The position numbers and the translations under genes were made by a program. From Polaromonas sp. (GTDB taxonomy: Bacteria; Pseudomonadota; Gammaproteobacteria; Burkholderiales; Burkholderiaceae_C), in NCBI GenBank assembly GCA_030650875.1, contig JAUSDK010000018.1:1-48989 (forward strand): 48,989 nucleotides of DNA, given 5' to 3'. The notes under the pieces are model-generated. The model was not told where the DNA came from, made no database searches, and worked only from the letters and a program-made list of their open reading frames with translations. Position 1 is the first letter of the stretch; each line of letters starts with the position of its first letter. Positions 1 to 13,474 of this stretch are shown one piece after another.

Positions 1-1
1 A

Positions 2-2041
2 GCCGTGGGCGCCGTGGCCGCGAAACCGGTCAAGCCCGGCGCGCCTGGTGCACCGGCTGCCGGTGCAGCCGCTGGCGCTGGCAAAGAAGTCAAGTCAGCC
101 AAGCTGTCGAGCAGTTGGGCGGGCGATCCAGCCAAGAAGAAAGGCATTCCCACCCGCGGCGCCACGGCGGCACCGGGGGCAGGCCGCAGCACCAACTGGC
201 GCGCCCCGGCCCGAGGCGGCAGGCGTGGCAGCAGTGATCGCGACCGCGATGACCACCGCGTGCAGGCAGCGCCCGTTGAACAGCGTGTGATTGAAGTGCA
301 CGTGCCTGAAACCATCACCGTGGCCGAATTGGCGCACAAGATGGCGGTCAAGGCGTCCGAGGTGATCAAACATCTCATGAAGCTTGGCCAGATGGTGACC
401 ATCAACCAGCCGCTGGACCAGGACACCGCCATGATTGTGGTGGAAGAAATGGGCCACAAGGCGCTGACGGCTGCGCTGGACGATCCGGAAGCCTTCACCG
501 ACGAGGATGTGCACGGCCAGCAGGCCGAAGCACTGCCGCGCGCACCCGTGGTGACTGTCATGGGTCACGTTGACCACGGCAAGACCTCGCTGCTCGACTA
601 CATTCGCCGTGCCAAAGTAGCCTCCGGTGAAGCCGGCGGCATTACCCAGCACATTGGCGCCTACCACGTGGAAACCCCGCGCGGCATGGTGTCCTTTCTT
701 GACACCCCGGGTCACGAAGCGTTCACCGCCATGCGTGCCCGTGGCGCCCAGGCCACCGACATCGTTATTTTGGTGGTGGCCGCCGATGACGGCGTGATGC
801 CGCAAACCAAGGAAGCCATCAAGCACGCCCGTGCCGCAGGGGTTCCTATCGTTGTGGCGATCAACAAGATCGACAAGCCCGGTGTCAACCTGGAACGCGT
901 CAAAGGCGAACTGGTCACGGAAGGCGTCGTGCCGGAAGAATTTGGCGGCGATTCGCCATTCGTTCCTGTTTCCGCCCACACGGGTGCCGGCATTGACACC
1001 CTGCTCGAGCAGGTGCTGCTGCAGGCTGAAGTGCTGGAACTCCGTGCGCCGGTCGACGCCATGGCCAAGGGCCTGGTGATTGAAGCGCGCCTCGACAAGG
1101 GTCGCGGCCCGGTCGCCACCGTACTGGTGCAGTCCGGCACGCTGAAGGCGGGCGACGTGGTGCTGGCTGGCTCGACCTACGGCCGCGTGCGCGCCATGCT
1201 CGACGAAAACGGCAAACCGATCAAGACGGCAGGTCCTTCGATCCCCGTGGAAATTCAGGGCCTGACCGAAGTGCCGCAAGCGGGCGACGACTTCATGGTG
1301 ATGACGGACGAACGCCGGGTTCGCGAAATCGCCACCTACCGTGCGGGCAAGTTCCGCAACACCAAGCTGGCCAAGCAGCAGGCGTCCAAGCTGGAGAACA
1401 TGTTCTCCGACATCAACGCCGGCGAAGTCAAGCTGCTGCCCATCATCATCAAGGCCGACGTCCAGGGTTCACAAGAGGCGCTGGGGCAATCGCTGCTCAA
1501 GCTCTCGACCGACGAGGTCAAGGTGCAGTTGGTGTACTCCGGTGTCGGCGGTATCTCCGAGTCCGACGTGAATCTGGCCATTGCCTCCAAGGCGGTGCTG
1601 ATCGGATTCAACACCCGGGCCGATGCCCAGGCGCGCAAGCAGGCTGAGAACAACGGCATTGACATTCGCTACTACAACATCATTTATGACGCTGTGGACG
1701 AACTCAAGGCCGCGATGTCCGGCATGCTCACGCCCGACAAGAAGGAAGAAGTCATCGGGATGGCCGAGGTTCGCCAGGTGTTCAAGGTCAGCAAGATCGG
1801 CTCTATCGCCGGTTGTATGGTCACCGCCGGTGTGGTTCGCCGCGCCGCCAAGCTGCGCTTGCTGCGCGACAACGTGGTCATCTTCACAGGTGAACTCGAC
1901 TCGCTCAAGCGCTTCAAGGACGATGCCAAGGAAGTCAAGGAAGGCTTCGAGTGCGGCTTGAACATCAAGAACTACAACGACATCCAGGCGGGCGATCTGC
2001 TGGAATTCTTCGAAATCCGGGAAGTGGCACGAACCTTGTAA
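2..2041 (+). CDS. infB: Translation initiation factor IF-2 (5' truncated by window edge)
   Basis: GTPase motifs [22 protein letters not shown]-2 C-terminal domains; ORF open to window start; followed by rbfA and truB. Confidence 0.97.
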   Translation, partial: AVGAVAAKPVKPGAPGAPAAGAAAGAGKEVKSAKLSSSWAGDPAKKKGIPTRGATAAPGAGRSTNWRAPARGGRRGSSDRDRDDHRVQAAPVEQRVIEVHVPETITVAELAHKMAVKASEVIKHLMKLGQMVTINQPLDQDTAMIVVEEMGHKALTAALDDPEAFTDEDVHGQQAEALPRAPVVTVMGHVDHGKTSLLDYIRRAKVASGEAGGITQHIGAYHVETPRGMVSFLDTPGHEAFTAMRARGAQATDIVILVVAADDGVMPQTKEAIKHARAAGVPIVVAINKIDKPGVNLERVKGELVTEGVVPEEFGGDSPFVPVSAHTGAGIDTLLEQVLLQAEVLELRAPVDAMAKGLVIEARLDKGRGPVATVLVQSGTLKAGDVVLAGSTYGRVRAMLDENGKPIKTAGPSIPVEIQGLTEVPQAGDDFMVMTDERRVREIATYRAGKFRNTKLAKQQASKLENMFSDINAGEVKLLPIIIKADVQGSQEALGQSLLKLSTDEVKVQLVYSGVGGISESDVNLAIASKAVLIGFNTRADAQARKQAENNGIDIRYYNIIYDAVDELKAAMSGMLTPDKKEEVIGMAEVRQVFKVSKIGSIAGCMVTAGVVRRAAKLRLLRDNVVIFTGELDSLKRFKDDAKEVKEGFECGLNIKNYNDIQAGDLLEFFEIREVARTL

Positions 2042-2053
2042 AAAAGAAAGACT

Positions 2054-2080
2054 CGCCAAGTCTCAGGCTTGGCGAATTTC
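2054..2080 (+). terminator. Stem-loop terminator after infB
   Basis: CGCCAAG-tctcagg-CTTGGCG perfect 7-bp stem followed by T-rich tract. Confidence 0.6.
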
Positions 2081-2132
2081 TTCTTTCAATACAAGACTGC
2101 AAAGCCCCAACCATTGATTCCCCTAGTTTTTC

Positions 2133-2501
2133 ATGCGTAAAAAGTCATCTACTCCCAATCGCGGCTTTCGTGTCGCCGACCAGATCCAGCGCGATCTGAC
2201 GGCGCTGATCGCGCGCGAGCTCAAGGACCCCCGGGTCGGCATGGTGACCATTCAGGCGGTCGAAGTAACGCCCGACTACGCCCATGCCAAGGTGTTTTTC
2301 AGCGTGCTGCTCGGCGACCCGAATGAGTGCGAAATAGCCCTCAACCAGGCTGCCGGATTTTTGCGCAACGGCCTGTTCAAGCGCCTGATGATCCACACCG
2401 TTCCGACCCTGCATTTCCAGTTTGACCGCACCACCGAACGTGCGGCAGACATGAACGCCTTGATTGCCAAGGCAGTTTCTTCCCGCGCCCAGGACGACTG
2501 A
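2133..2501 (+). CDS. rbfA: Ribosome-binding factor A
   Basis: [28 protein letters not shown]...; position between infB and truB. Confidence 0.96.
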   Translation: MRKKSSTPNRGFRVADQIQRDLTALIARELKDPRVGMVTIQAVEVTPDYAHAKVFFSVLLGDPNECEIALNQAAGFLRNGLFKRLMIHTVPTLHFQFDRTTERAADMNALIAKAVSSRAQDD

Positions 2502-2588
2502 GTTCGCGCCGTGTCCCTTTGACAGGTTCGGGGACAACGGTGCCAACCAGCGTTCGGGCAGGCCCAGCGCAGAGCCTGTCGGAGCCCT

Positions 2589-3635
2589 ATGACGCAAATC
2601 TCTTCTCACCGCCAGAAAATCCAGCGACGTCCCGTACATGGCGTGCTGCTGCTCGACAAGCCGCTGGGCCTGTCGAGTAATCAGGCGCTGCAAAAAGCCA
2701 AATGGCTGCTGCGCGCGGAAAAGGCCGGCCATACCGGCACACTGGATCCTCTGGCGACCGGCGTGTTGCCGCTGTGCTTCGGCGCGGCCACCAAGTTCAG
2801 CCAGATTCAGCTTGATGCCGACAAAACCTACGAAGCCGTGCTGCTGCTGGGCCAGAAGACAAGCACGGCCGATGCCGAAGGCGAAGTGATTGAAACCCGG
2901 CCGGTGCCGGACATCACGCCGGAGTTGCTGGCCGCCATGACGCAGCGCTTTACAGGCCCGCTGGCGCAGATTCCGCCCATGTATTCCGCCCTGAAGAAAG
3001 ACGGCAAGGCGCTGTATGAATACGCCCGCAAAGGCATCGACGTGGTGCGGGAAGCGCGCCACATCACTATTTTCAAGTTAAATATGGCTCTAGTCGAGGA
3101 CGCACGGGCGCCAGTAGCTATTAAAATTATAGTTTCGTGCAGCAAAGGCACCTACATCCGTACGCTCGGTGAAGACATCGGCGAGGCCCTGGGTTGTGGC
3201 GCGCATCTCGGTTCGCTGCGGCGGCTGGAAACCGGTGGCTTCGTGGCGGCGCAATGCGTCACGCTGGCTGCGCTGGAGGCCATGACCGAGGCCGAGCGCG
3301 ACGCCTGCCTGTTGCCTGCGCAGTCGCTGGTGTCTGTTTTTCCGTCGGTCACCCTGGACGCAGAAAATGCAGGGCGCTTTCTGAGCGGCCTGCGCCGCCG
3401 GGGCGAGCCCGGCCAATGGGGTCCTGATGCCACCCTGGTGCAGGTGTATGGCGCCCATCCGCCTGCGTTTCTGGGTTCGGCGCATGTGACGGCCGACGAG
3501 CTGATTCCCCAGCGTTTGCTCAGTCCGGTTGAGATCCAGGACATCCTGCAAGCCGCGCGAAGTTTCACTGACAGTTTTCCCGAACGCCCCCCGGACATCG
3601 CCAGTAGCGCCGACGTCCCCTCTTTTCAACATTAA
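2589..3635 (+). CDS. truB: tRNA pseudouridine(55) synthase TruB
   Basis: GVLLLDKPLGLSSN, GHTGTLDPLATGVLPLCFG, CSKGTYIRTLGEDIG motifs. Confidence 0.97.
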   Translation: MTQISSHRQKIQRRPVHGVLLLDKPLGLSSNQALQKAKWLLRAEKAGHTGTLDPLATGVLPLCFGAATKFSQIQLDADKTYEAVLLLGQKTSTADAEGEVIETRPVPDITPELLAAMTQRFTGPLAQIPPMYSALKKDGKALYEYARKGIDVVREARHITIFKLNMALVEDARAPVAIKIIVSCSKGTYIRTLGEDIGEALGCGAHLGSLRRLETGGFVAAQCVTLAALEAMTEAERDACLLPAQSLVSVFPSVTLDAENAGRFLSGLRRRGEPGQWGPDATLVQVYGAHPPAFLGSAHVTADELIPQRLLSPVEIQDILQAARSFTDSFPERPPDIASSADVPSFQH

Positions 3636-3670
3636 CCTTGTACCCGTTTCAAGTCTCCAGAAAGCTAACC

Positions 3671-5494
3671 ATGAGTCAAAAACAGATCCGTAACATCGCC
3701 ATCATCGCCCACGTTGACCATGGTAAGACCACCATGGTTGACCAGTTGCTGCGCCAGTCCGGCACCTTCGCCGATCACGAGAAGGTCGTCGACACCGTGA
3801 TGGACAACAATGCCATCGAAAAAGAGCGCGGCATCACGATTCTGGCCAAAAACTGCGCCGTAACCTGGGAAGGCACGCACATCAACATCGTCGACACCCC
3901 GGGTCACGCCGACTTCGGCGGTGAAGTGGAACGCGCGCTGTCCATGGTCGACGGCGTGGTGCTGCTGATCGACGCGCAAGAAGGCCCCATGCCCCAGACC
4001 CGTTTCGTGACCAAGAAAGCGCTGGCGCTGGGCCTCAAGCCTATCCTGGTGGTAAACAAAGTGGACAAGCCGGGCGCGCGCCCTGACTTCGTGGTCAACG
4101 CCGCATTTGACCTGTTCGACAAGCTCGGCGCCACCGATGAGCAGCTGGACTTCCCCGTGGTTTACGCCTCGGGTATCAACGGCTGGTCGTCGATGGAAGA
4201 GGGCGCGCCGGGTGAGCAGTGGGGTCCCGACATGTCGGCCCTGTTCAACACCATTCTCAAGCACGTGCCTCACCAGCAAGGCGACCCTGCAGCGCCACTG
4301 CAGTTGCAGATTTCCGCACTCGACTTCTCGACCTTTGTGGGCCGGATTGGCGTGGGCCGCATCAGCCAGGGCACGATCAAGCCCATGATGGACGTCGTCG
4401 TGATGGAAGGCCCGGATGGCAAGGCCATCAAGGGCCGTATCAACCAGGTGTTGACCTTCCAGGGCCTGGAGCGCGTGCAGGCCACGGAAGCCGGCCCCGG
4501 CGAAATCGTGCTGATCAACGGCATCAATGACATCGGCATTGGCGTCACTATCACCGACCCGGTTACACCGATGCCGCTGCCCATGCTCAAGGTCGATGAA
4601 CCGACGCTGACCATGAACTTCTGCGTGAACACCAGCCCGCTGGCGGGCCGCGAAGGCAAGTACGTCACCAGCCGCCAGATCTGGGACCGCCTGCAAAAGG
4701 AACTGCAACACAACGTGGCCTTGCGCGTCAAGGAAACCGACGAAGAAGGCATCTTTGAAGTGATGGGTCGCGGCGAACTGCACCTGACCATTTTGCTGGA
4801 GAACATGCGCCGCGAAGGTTTTGAGATGGCCGTGTCCAAGCCACGCGTGGTGATGAAAGAAGTGAACGGTGAAAAGTACGAGCCCATCGAGCTGGTGACC
4901 GCCGACATCGAAGAGCAGCACCAGGGCGGCGTGATGCAGGCTTTGGGCGAACGCAAGGGCGACCTGGTCAACATGGAGCCGGACGGCCGTGGCCGTGTAC
5001 GCCTGGAATACCGCATCCCAGCCCGTGGCCTGATCGGTTTCACCAACGAATTCCTGAACTTGACGCGCGGCTCCGGCCTCATTGCGAACATCTTCGACTG
5101 CTACGAGCCGCACAAGGGCGAGATCGGCGGCCGCAAAAATGGCGTGCTGATTTCCATGGACGCAGGTGAAATTTTCACCTACGCGCTGGGCAAGCTGGAC
5201 GACCGCGGCCGCATGTTCGTGCGCGCCAACGACCCGGTGTACGAAGGCATGATTGTGGGCATCCACAGCCGTGACAACGACCTGGTGGTCAACGCCACGC
5301 GTACCAAGCAGCTGACCAACTTCCGCGTGTCCGGCAAGGAAGACGCGATCAAGATCACGCCACCGATCGAATGCACGCTGGAATACGGCGTGGAGTTCAT
5401 CGAGGACGACGAGCTGGTCGAAATCACGCCAAAGTCGATTCGCCTGCGCAAGCGCTACCTGACCGAGAGCGAGCGCAAGCGCGCTGGCCGCTGA
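3671..5494 (+). CDS. typA: Translational GTPase TypA/BipA
   Basis: [27 protein letters not shown]..., full-length TypA-like protein from the ATG at 3671. Confidence 0.97.
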   Translation: MSQKQIRNIAIIAHVDHGKTTMVDQLLRQSGTFADHEKVVDTVMDNNAIEKERGITILAKNCAVTWEGTHINIVDTPGHADFGGEVERALSMVDGVVLLIDAQEGPMPQTRFVTKKALALGLKPILVVNKVDKPGARPDFVVNAAFDLFDKLGATDEQLDFPVVYASGINGWSSMEEGAPGEQWGPDMSALFNTILKHVPHQQGDPAAPLQLQISALDFSTFVGRIGVGRISQGTIKPMMDVVVMEGPDGKAIKGRINQVLTFQGLERVQATEAGPGEIVLINGINDIGIGVTITDPVTPMPLPMLKVDEPTLTMNFCVNTSPLAGREGKYVTSRQIWDRLQKELQHNVALRVKETDEEGIFEVMGRGELHLTILLENMRREGFEMAVSKPRVVMKEVNGEKYEPIELVTADIEEQHQGGVMQALGERKGDLVNMEPDGRGRVRLEYRIPARGLIGFTNEFLNLTRGSGLIANIFDCYEPHKGEIGGRKNGVLISMDAGEIFTYALGKLDDRGRMFVRANDPVYEGMIVGIHSRDNDLVVNATRTKQLTNFRVSGKEDAIKITPPIECTLEYGVEFIEDDELVEITPKSIRLRKRYLTESERKRAGR

Positions 5495-5499
5495 ACAAG

Positions 5500-5600
5500 C
5501 CCCCACGCTCCCCACTTCGTGTGGTTCGCTGCCCCCCCCGAGGGGGCGCTGCGCCTGCGGCCTGGCAAAGCCAGTTCCGCGGCCCCTACAGGTGGAGGCG
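5500..5600. repeat. Comamonad-type GC-rich intergenic repeat with CCCCCC/GAGGGGG dyad
   Basis: 'cccacgctccccacttcgtg...gctgccccccccgagggggcgctgcgcctgcggcctgg' resembles an interspersed intergenic repeat I recall from Comamonadaceae genomes; not searched. Confidence 0.5.
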
Positions 5601-5675
5601 GGGAGCCCTTGGTAACTGGCCGCTGCGCGCAAAAAGCGCCAGCGGCCTTTTTTTAACCTGGCGACAGGGGATTTG

Positions 5676-6551
5676 ATGAAGTTGACGCATACCCGCGCTG
5701 TTGCCGTGATGGTTCTCGTCACGCTGATGTGGTCGATGGCGGGCGTCGTAACCCGCCAGCTGGCATCAGCGCACAGCTTTGAAGTGACGTTCTGGCGCAG
5801 CTTTTTTACCGTGCTGTCCTTGCTGGTGATCCTGCCGGTATTCCAGGGACGGTCGGTCTTCGCCAGAATCCGCCATGGCGGCTTTGCGTTCTGGCTGTCC
5901 GGCATGTGCTGGAGCGTGATGTTCACCGCCTTCATGGTGGCGCTCACGCTGACCACGGTGGCCAATGTGCTGATCACCATGGCGGCCAGTCCGCTGATCA
6001 CAGCGTTACTGGCGCGTATTTTCATCGGCCACCGCATTCCAGCGCGCACCTGGCTGGCCATCGTCATGGCGGGGGCGGGCATTGGCTGGATGTTTGGTGC
6101 ACAAATGGACCTGTCCAGCCACCTGGCCGGCACATTGGTGGCCATGCTGGTGCCGCTGGCCAGCGCCTGCAACTGGACCCTGGTGCAGTACAGCCGCGCG
6201 CATGGCCAGAAGATTGACATGGTGCCTGCCGTGCTGGTGGGTGCTGCGATTTCGACGCTCGTCACCTTGCCGCTGGCTTTTCCTTTTTCGGCGACGCCGC
6301 ATGATGTCGGCTTGCTGGCCTTGCTGGGCCTGTTTCAGCTCGCCATTCCGTGCGTACTGGCGGTGATGTGCGCCAGCGTGCTCAAGGCGCCCGAGGTGGC
6401 GCTACTCGGGCTGCTGGAGGTGGTTTTCGGCATTCTGCTGGCATGGTTCGGCGCCAACGAGGTGCCCGGACCCAAGGTGTTGACCGGCGGGGCGCTGGTG
6501 ATCGGCGCCCTGGTGGTCAACGAGATGATTGGATGGAGACAAAGAGCATGA
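5676..6551 (+). CDS. EamA/DMT-family transporter
   Basis: About 10 hydrophobic segments, two EamA-like halves (MVLVTLMWSMAGVVTRQLAS...; VALLGLLEVVFGILLAWFGANE). Confidence 0.85.
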   Translation: MKLTHTRAVAVMVLVTLMWSMAGVVTRQLASAHSFEVTFWRSFFTVLSLLVILPVFQGRSVFARIRHGGFAFWLSGMCWSVMFTAFMVALTLTTVANVLITMAASPLITALLARIFIGHRIPARTWLAIVMAGAGIGWMFGAQMDLSSHLAGTLVAMLVPLASACNWTLVQYSRAHGQKIDMVPAVLVGAAISTLVTLPLAFPFSATPHDVGLLALLGLFQLAIPCVLAVMCASVLKAPEVALLGLLEVVFGILLAWFGANEVPGPKVLTGGALVIGALVVNEMIGWRQRA

Positions 6552-7705
6552 ACAAGGAAGCTATGACAACCGAAGTTAAAACAATTGACGCCAGTAGTGA
6601 TGTGGTAACGGAGCGCCGCGGAAATGCCGGCCTCATCACGCTGAACCGGCCCAAGGCCCTCAATGCGCTGTCGCTGCAGATGGTGCGGGAGTTGCTCAGC
6701 ACCTTGCGCGCCTGGCGCGATGACCCTGAAGTACGGGTGGTAGCAATCCGGGGAACCAACAAGATCGGTCGTCCAGGCACGCCTGACAGCCTTTTTGGCG
6801 GGTTTTGCGCGGGCGGTGATATCCGTTTTTTCCATCAGGCAGCCTTGGCCGGAGATCCGGCGCTAGACGAATTTTTTACCGAGGAATACACCCTCAATCA
6901 CCTGATCCAGACCTATCCCAAGCCCTACATTGCCTTCATGGATGGCGTGGTGATGGGCGGCGGCATGGGGCTTTGCCAGGGCCTTGCCCTGGGCGCCCGC
7001 GTGCGCATCGTGACCGAGCGCACCAAGATGGCCATGCCTGAGACCAACATTGGATTGTTTCCCGACGTAGGCGGCGGCTATTTCCTGAGCCGCTGCCCGG
7101 GCCATGTGGGTGAATATCTTGCGCTGACCGGCGAGGTCATTGGTGCTGACGAGGCCATCAACTATGGGCTGGCCGATGTCAAGCTGGAAGCGGCGGCCCT
7201 GCCTGCGCTCTGGGCGGAACTGGGTGCCACGTCATTTGCCTCGGCAATGGCTGCAGATCAATGGATCGCTTCAAAATTCATGGCAAATAATGCCAATCCA
7301 GTATGCGATACAGAGAAAATTGATGCATATTTCTCACTGCTGCGGGTCAAACACATCGTCGATGCGCTGGAAAAATCTGAAGACCGATGGGCGCTCAGGA
7401 CCGCAGCGACGCTGCGCAAGCGCTCGCCGCTGATGCTGCATGTGGTGCTGGAGCAAATCCGCAAAGCACGCGCCATGCAACTGGCCGATGAGCTGCGCAT
7501 GGAACGGGACATGGTGCATCAATGCTTTCACCTGCGCCCCGGCAAGGAAAGCGAAACCGTGGAAGGCATACGTGCGCTGGCGGTCGACAAGGACTACAAG
7601 CCGCAATGGAAGCCGGCACGTATTGAAGACGTGAAGCCTGGCATGGCCGATGCGTTTTTTGTCAGCCCGTGGACGGCGGAAACGCACCCTTTGCGGGACC
7701 TGTAG
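6548..7705 (+). CDS. Enoyl-CoA hydratase/isomerase family protein, likely 3-hydroxyisobutyryl-CoA hydrolase
   Basis: GLITLNRPKALNALSLQMV, FCAGGDIRFFH, MPETNIGLFPDVGGGYFLSR. Confidence 0.9.
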   Translation: MNKEAMTTEVKTIDASSDVVTERRGNAGLITLNRPKALNALSLQMVRELLSTLRAWRDDPEVRVVAIRGTNKIGRPGTPDSLFGGFCAGGDIRFFHQAALAGDPALDEFFTEEYTLNHLIQTYPKPYIAFMDGVVMGGGMGLCQGLALGARVRIVTERTKMAMPETNIGLFPDVGGGYFLSRCPGHVGEYLALTGEVIGADEAINYGLADVKLEAAALPALWAELGATSFASAMAADQWIASKFMANNANPVCDTEKIDAYFSLLRVKHIVDALEKSEDRWALRTAATLRKRSPLMLHVVLEQIRKARAMQLADELRMERDMVHQCFHLRPGKESETVEGIRALAVDKDYKPQWKPARIEDVKPGMADAFFVSPWTAETHPLRDL

Positions 7706-7748
7706 GTCACATGGGCCGGCACGGGCCTGGCTTGCGGGCTGCGCCCGC

Positions 7749-8306
7749 TCAGCGGCTGCGCGACTTCATGGCGCGATCCACCTCGCGCTTGCCTTCGCGG
7801 TCCTTGATGGTATCGCGCTTGTCGTGCTCGGCCTTGCCCTTGCCCAGACCGATCTCGCATTTGACCTTGCCGGCTTTCCAGTGCATGTTCAGCGGCACCA
7901 GCGTGAAGCCCTTCTGATCAATTTTCCCGATCAGCCGGCGAATCTCGTCCTTGTGCATCAACAGTTTTTTGGTGCGTACCGAATCGGGGCGGATATGGGT
8001 CGAGGCCGTGCCCAGCGGATTGATCTGGCAGCCGATGATGAAAAGCTCACCATTTCGGATCACCACATAGCCATCGGTGAGCTGCACCTTGCCCTCGCGC
8101 ACGGATTTCACTTCCCAGCCTTCAAGCACCATGCCGGCCTCAAAGCGCTCTTCAATGTAATAGTTGAACGTCGCTTTTTTGTTGTCGGCAATACGTATGG
8201 CAGCCGCAGCGGCTTTCGGGGACAGATTACTGGCCGGCTTTCCGGTGGGGTTTCCGGACGAGGCGGCAGCTGGTTTTTTGGAGGAGGATGCTTCTTTGGT
8301 GGCCAT
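7749..8306 (-). CDS. smpB: SsrA-binding protein SmpB
   Basis: [42 protein letters not shown]...; [10 protein letters not shown]-terminus. Confidence 0.97.
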   Translation of the reverse strand: MATKEASSSKKPAAASSGNPTGKPASNLSPKAAAAAIRIADNKKATFNYYIEERFEAGMVLEGWEVKSVREGKVQLTDGYVVIRNGELFIIGCQINPLGTASTHIRPDSVRTKKLLMHKDEIRRLIGKIDQKGFTLVPLNMHWKAGKVKCEIGLGKGKAEHDKRDTIKDREGKREVDRAMKSRSR

Positions 8307-8361
8307 GGCTAAGAGTTGAGGGCGGCATCGGCTAATACAATTGCACGCAACTCCGCATTGT

Positions 8362-8808
8362 ATGAAAACCGTTCATAAGTCCGTTCTAATTTGGTATAGC
8401 GCCGCTGAAATGTTTGGCCTGGTGACAGACGTGGCAAGCTATCCGAAATTTTTGCCCTGGTGCAACCAGGCATCCGTCCTGGAAGAAACCGTGGACGGCA
8501 TGACCGCCAAGGTCGGTATTTCGATCGCCGGCTTGAAGCAAAGCTTTACCACCCGCAACGTGCACGAAAAAGACAGCCGGGTCAGCCTCACGCTGGTGAA
8601 TGGCCCTTTTTCCCATCTCGACGGCGATTGGCACTTTGTTCCCCTGGGGGACGGCACGCAGCGCGCGTGCAAGGTTGAATTCACCCTGCGCTACGATTTC
8701 AATAATGGCACCCTGGCCTCCCTGGTGGGCCCGGTGTTTGACAAGATCGCCGGGAGCCTGGTGGACGCCTTCGTCAAGCGCGCGTCCCAGGTTTATGGCG
8801 AAGCCTGA
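8362..8808 (+). CDS. ratA: RatA-like START/Coq10-domain protein
   Basis: [34 protein letters not shown]; conserved smpB/ratA/rnfH arrangement. Confidence 0.92.
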   Translation: MKTVHKSVLIWYSAAEMFGLVTDVASYPKFLPWCNQASVLEETVDGMTAKVGISIAGLKQSFTTRNVHEKDSRVSLTLVNGPFSHLDGDWHFVPLGDGTQRACKVEFTLRYDFNNGTLASLVGPVFDKIAGSLVDAFVKRASQVYGEA

Positions 8809-9157
8809 AGTCGGAAAGGCAGATCGCGTGCATATCGTGCTTGTTTACTCCCCTGCACCGCGCCAGGTCCGCGAATGGCGCTTGGCGCTTGCAGAGGGCG
8901 GCAGCGTGGAGCAGGCGCTTGCGGCCAGCAACATTTTTGAAGCCTTCCCGGAACTGCTGACGTCGCGCCTTGCCATTGGGGTCTGGGGCCGAAAAAGCAG
9001 CTTGGCGCATCATCTGAGGGACAACGACCGGGTGGAAATCTACCGTGGCCTGCGGGTAGATCCTAAAGTCGCACGCCGCGAGCGGTTTAATCGCCAGGGT
9101 GTAAAAAGCGCAGGCCTGTTTGCCAGGACCCGCGCTGGCGCCAAAGCGGGTTACTGA
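8795..9157 (+). CDS. rnfH: RnfH family protein
   Basis: VHIVLVYSPAPRQVREWRLALAEGGSVEQAL...GVWGRKSSLAHHLRDNDRVEIYRGLRVDPKVARRERF; overlaps the ratA 3' end. Confidence 0.9.
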   Translation: MAKPEVGKADRVHIVLVYSPAPRQVREWRLALAEGGSVEQALAASNIFEAFPELLTSRLAIGVWGRKSSLAHHLRDNDRVEIYRGLRVDPKVARRERFNRQGVKSAGLFARTRAGAKAGY

Positions 9158-9208
9158 AAGCGTCCTGACCGGCGAAGCACTTCCAGTGATGCCGGTTTTT
9201 TCAGGTAA

Positions 9209-9727
9209 CTACAGCTTGCATTCGCTGCTGGCAATGCCTTGAAGGCGCTTTTTTTCTGCGGCACGGGCCGTGTCGTCCATGATTTCCCGTTCGCCCTGGG
9301 CGTTGGTGACCGCAATCCTGACGCCGGACTCAAAAGTGGCCAGACCTCTTTTAGTGCGTTCGCAGTTGTCTGCCCTGGTTTTTGCTAGTTGTTCTTGTTC
9401 AGCTTTTTTATGGGCAGCTTCTGCCTCGACTGCCTGTTTTTTTCTGGCTTCAAGTTGTGGGTCCTTGCCTGACAATTTGGGCGCGCTGGCTTTGCCTGCG
9501 GCGGCGGGTGCCGTCAATCCGATCACTGCAGGCGACACACCCGGCCGACTGTCGGGACCAGACCGTTTCAGGATATTTTTTTCCTGAATATTGGCTGGGG
9601 GCGGGCGGTCACTGAAAACCTTTCGCCCGTCCTTGTCGATCCACTGCCACTGGGCCCATGCACTGATTGACAGCGACGCTGCTGCAAGCGTTAGAAGAAG
9701 CTTTTTAGGTCCAACTTTTAAGTCCAT
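9209..9727 (-). CDS. DUF4124-type exported protein
   Basis: Signal peptide plus AWAQWQWIDKDGRKVFSDRPPPANI motif; internal ATG at 9727 chosen. Confidence 0.8.
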   Translation of the reverse strand: MDLKVGPKKLLLTLAAASLSISAWAQWQWIDKDGRKVFSDRPPPANIQEKNILKRSGPDSRPGVSPAVIGLTAPAAAGKASAPKLSGKDPQLEARKKQAVEAEAAHKKAEQEQLAKTRADNCERTKRGLATFESGVRIAVTNAQGEREIMDDTARAAEKKRLQGIASSECKL

Positions 9728-9802
9728 CAATCCAGTGTAGCGTCGCGCAGTAAAGTTTTCCAGCGACTTAAAACGATGCTGTTTTTCCGGGCAGGCGTTT
9801 GA

Positions 9803-11347
<1,545 letters not shown>

Positions 11348-11429
11348 GCCCTCGGCTCAATCGTGGAGCGCCTGGCAGCAGGCGCTTTTTTACTTGTTCG
11401 ACTCAAAAACCGCCTAAAAACTGTTTGCC

Positions 11430-13049
11430 ATGCAGCACTCCAAAATCCTGATTCTCGATTTCGGCTCCCAGGTCACCCAGCTGATTGCCCGACGCGTACG
11501 CGAAGCCCATGTTTTCTGCGAAGTTCATCCCTGCGATGTCAGCAGCGACTGGCTTCGGGACTATGCCAAAGACGGCACGCTCAAAGGCATCATCCTGTCG
11601 GGCAGCCATGCCAGCCTGTGGGAAGACGAAACATTGCGCGCGCCGCAGGCCGTGTTTGAGCTGGGTATTCCGGTCTTGGGTATCTGCTTTGGCATGTACG
11701 CCATTGCAGAGGCATTGGGCGGCAAGGTCGAAGGTGGCCACAAGCGCGAATTTGGCCATGCCGAAGTGCGCGCCCGTGGCCACACCAAACTGCTGGACGG
11801 CATTCAGGACTACATGACGCCCGAAGGTCACGGCATGCTCCACGTCTGGATGAGCCACGGCGACAACGTGACCCAATTGCCGCCCGGCTTCAAGGTCATG
11901 GCCTCGACCGACTCCTGCCCGATTGCGGGCATGGCTGACGAAGAGCGCAACTACTATGCAGTGCAGTTTCACCCTGAAGTGACGCATACCCCGCAGGGCA
12001 AGGCACTGCTCGATCGCTTCGTGCTCGATATCTGTGCGGCGCGCCCCGACTGGGTCATGGGCGACTACATCCTCGAGGCAGTTGACAAAATTCGACAGCA
12101 AGTGGGCGACGAGGAAGTCATTCTCGGTCTGTCCGGCGGTGTCGACTCTTCGGTGGCTGCAGCCTTGATTCACCGCGCCATTGGCGACCAGTTGACCTGC
12201 GTTTTCGTCGATCACGGTCTGCTTCGCCTGAACGAGGGCGACATGGTGATGGAGATGTTTGTCGGCAAGCTGCACGCCAAGGTCATCCGGGTGGATGCCT
12301 CCGGGCAGTTTTTGGGCCACCTCACCGGCGTCACCGACCCCGAGGCCAAGCGCAAAATTATCGGCCGCGAATTTGTCGAAGTCTTCAAGGCCGAGGCAGC
12401 CAAGCTCAAGGCGGCTGACGCCACGTCCAAAGGCGCCAAGTGGCTGGCCCAAGGCACGATTTACCCTGACGTGATCGAATCGGGCGGGTCCAAGACCAAA
12501 AAATCGGTATCCATCAAAAGCCACCACAACGTGGGTGGCCTGCCCGAGCAGTTGGGCCTCAAGTTGCTCGAACCCCTGCGCGAACTCTTCAAGGATGAAG
12601 TGCGCGAACTGGGCGAGGCGCTGGGTTTGCCGCACGATATGGTTTACCGCCATCCCTTCCCAGGACCAGGCTTGGGCGTGCGAATTCTGGGCGAAGTCAA
12701 AAAGGAATATGCAGACCTGCTGCGCCGGGCCGATGCCATCTTTATTGAAGAATTGCGCAACTTCAAGGACCCGGAGACCGGTAAAAGCTGGTACGAGTTA
12801 ACCAGTCAGGCGTTCACGGTGTTTTTGCCCGTGAAAAGCGTCGGCGTCATGGGCGATGGCCGCACCTACGAGTATGTGGTGGCCCTGCGTGCGGTACAAA
12901 CCAGCGACTTTATGACGGCGGACTGGGCCGAACTGCCTTACGCCCTGCTTAAAAAAGTGTCTGGCCGCATCATCAATGAAGTGCGCGGCATCAACCGGGT
13001 CACCTACGATGTCAGCAGCAAACCGCCAGCGACGATCGAGTGGGAATAA
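11430..13049 (+). CDS. guaA: GMP synthase (glutamine-hydrolysing)
   Basis: [41 protein letters not shown]-terminal [20 protein letters not shown]. Confidence 0.98.
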   Translation: MQHSKILILDFGSQVTQLIARRVREAHVFCEVHPCDVSSDWLRDYAKDGTLKGIILSGSHASLWEDETLRAPQAVFELGIPVLGICFGMYAIAEALGGKVEGGHKREFGHAEVRARGHTKLLDGIQDYMTPEGHGMLHVWMSHGDNVTQLPPGFKVMASTDSCPIAGMADEERNYYAVQFHPEVTHTPQGKALLDRFVLDICAARPDWVMGDYILEAVDKIRQQVGDEEVILGLSGGVDSSVAAALIHRAIGDQLTCVFVDHGLLRLNEGDMVMEMFVGKLHAKVIRVDASGQFLGHLTGVTDPEAKRKIIGREFVEVFKAEAAKLKAADATSKGAKWLAQGTIYPDVIESGGSKTKKSVSIKSHHNVGGLPEQLGLKLLEPLRELFKDEVRELGEALGLPHDMVYRHPFPGPGLGVRILGEVKKEYADLLRRADAIFIEELRNFKDPETGKSWYELTSQAFTVFLPVKSVGVMGDGRTYEYVVALRAVQTSDFMTADWAELPYALLKKVSGRIINEVRGINRVTYDVSSKPPATIEWE

Positions 13050-13216
13050 GCGCCTTCAAGCCCTGGGCCTCTGCACATTGAAGCCCATGCCCATCAGGCA
13101 CACCGAACAGCTTGCAGGCTAATGCGATGGCAGTATCCGGGGTCTGCGACTGATTTTCTGCTTGAGGCCAGCGCGCCCAGCTTTGGTCTTTTCCAACCAC
13201 GTTCAGGGGACTTGAT

Positions 13217-13474
13217 ATGCGAGCAATTTTTAGCGTTGTAAGCCTGATGGTCGTGCTGGCCGTGGTCGGGGTACTGGTGAAAAAACAGCTGAACGCTCCG
13301 CCCCTTGCCACGGCGTCCCTTGAGCGACCCGGTCAGCTTGACGCCATACTCACGCCGCCCGTTGCTGCCATGGACAGCAGCCCTCAAGCGACAAGTCAGC
13401 AAATGCAGCAGCAAATCCGGCAGTCGATTGAAAACTCCATGCAGCAGGCCCGGCCCATGCCTGATGATGAATAG
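13217..13474 (+). CDS. Small conserved-type membrane-anchored hypothetical protein
   Basis: N-terminal TM helix, Q-rich tail. Confidence 0.5.
   Translation: MRAIFSVVSLMVVLAVVGVLVKKQLNAPPLATASLERPGQLDAILTPPVAAMDSSPQATSQQMQQQIRQSIENSMQQARPMPDDE

Noticed and set aside
95-1279. 394-aa minus-strand ORF
   Set aside because: Antisense to infB, no domain signature.
3665-6265. 866-aa minus-strand ORF
   Set aside because: Antisense to typA and the EamA transporter; composition is the low-information His/Ala/Val-rich shadow typical of high-GC antisense frames, with no motifs.
8335-8363. ATACAAT-N15-ATTGTAT dyad between smpB and ratA
   Set aside because: Short AT-rich arms over overlapping promoter elements of divergent housekeeping genes; easily chance or -10 symmetry.
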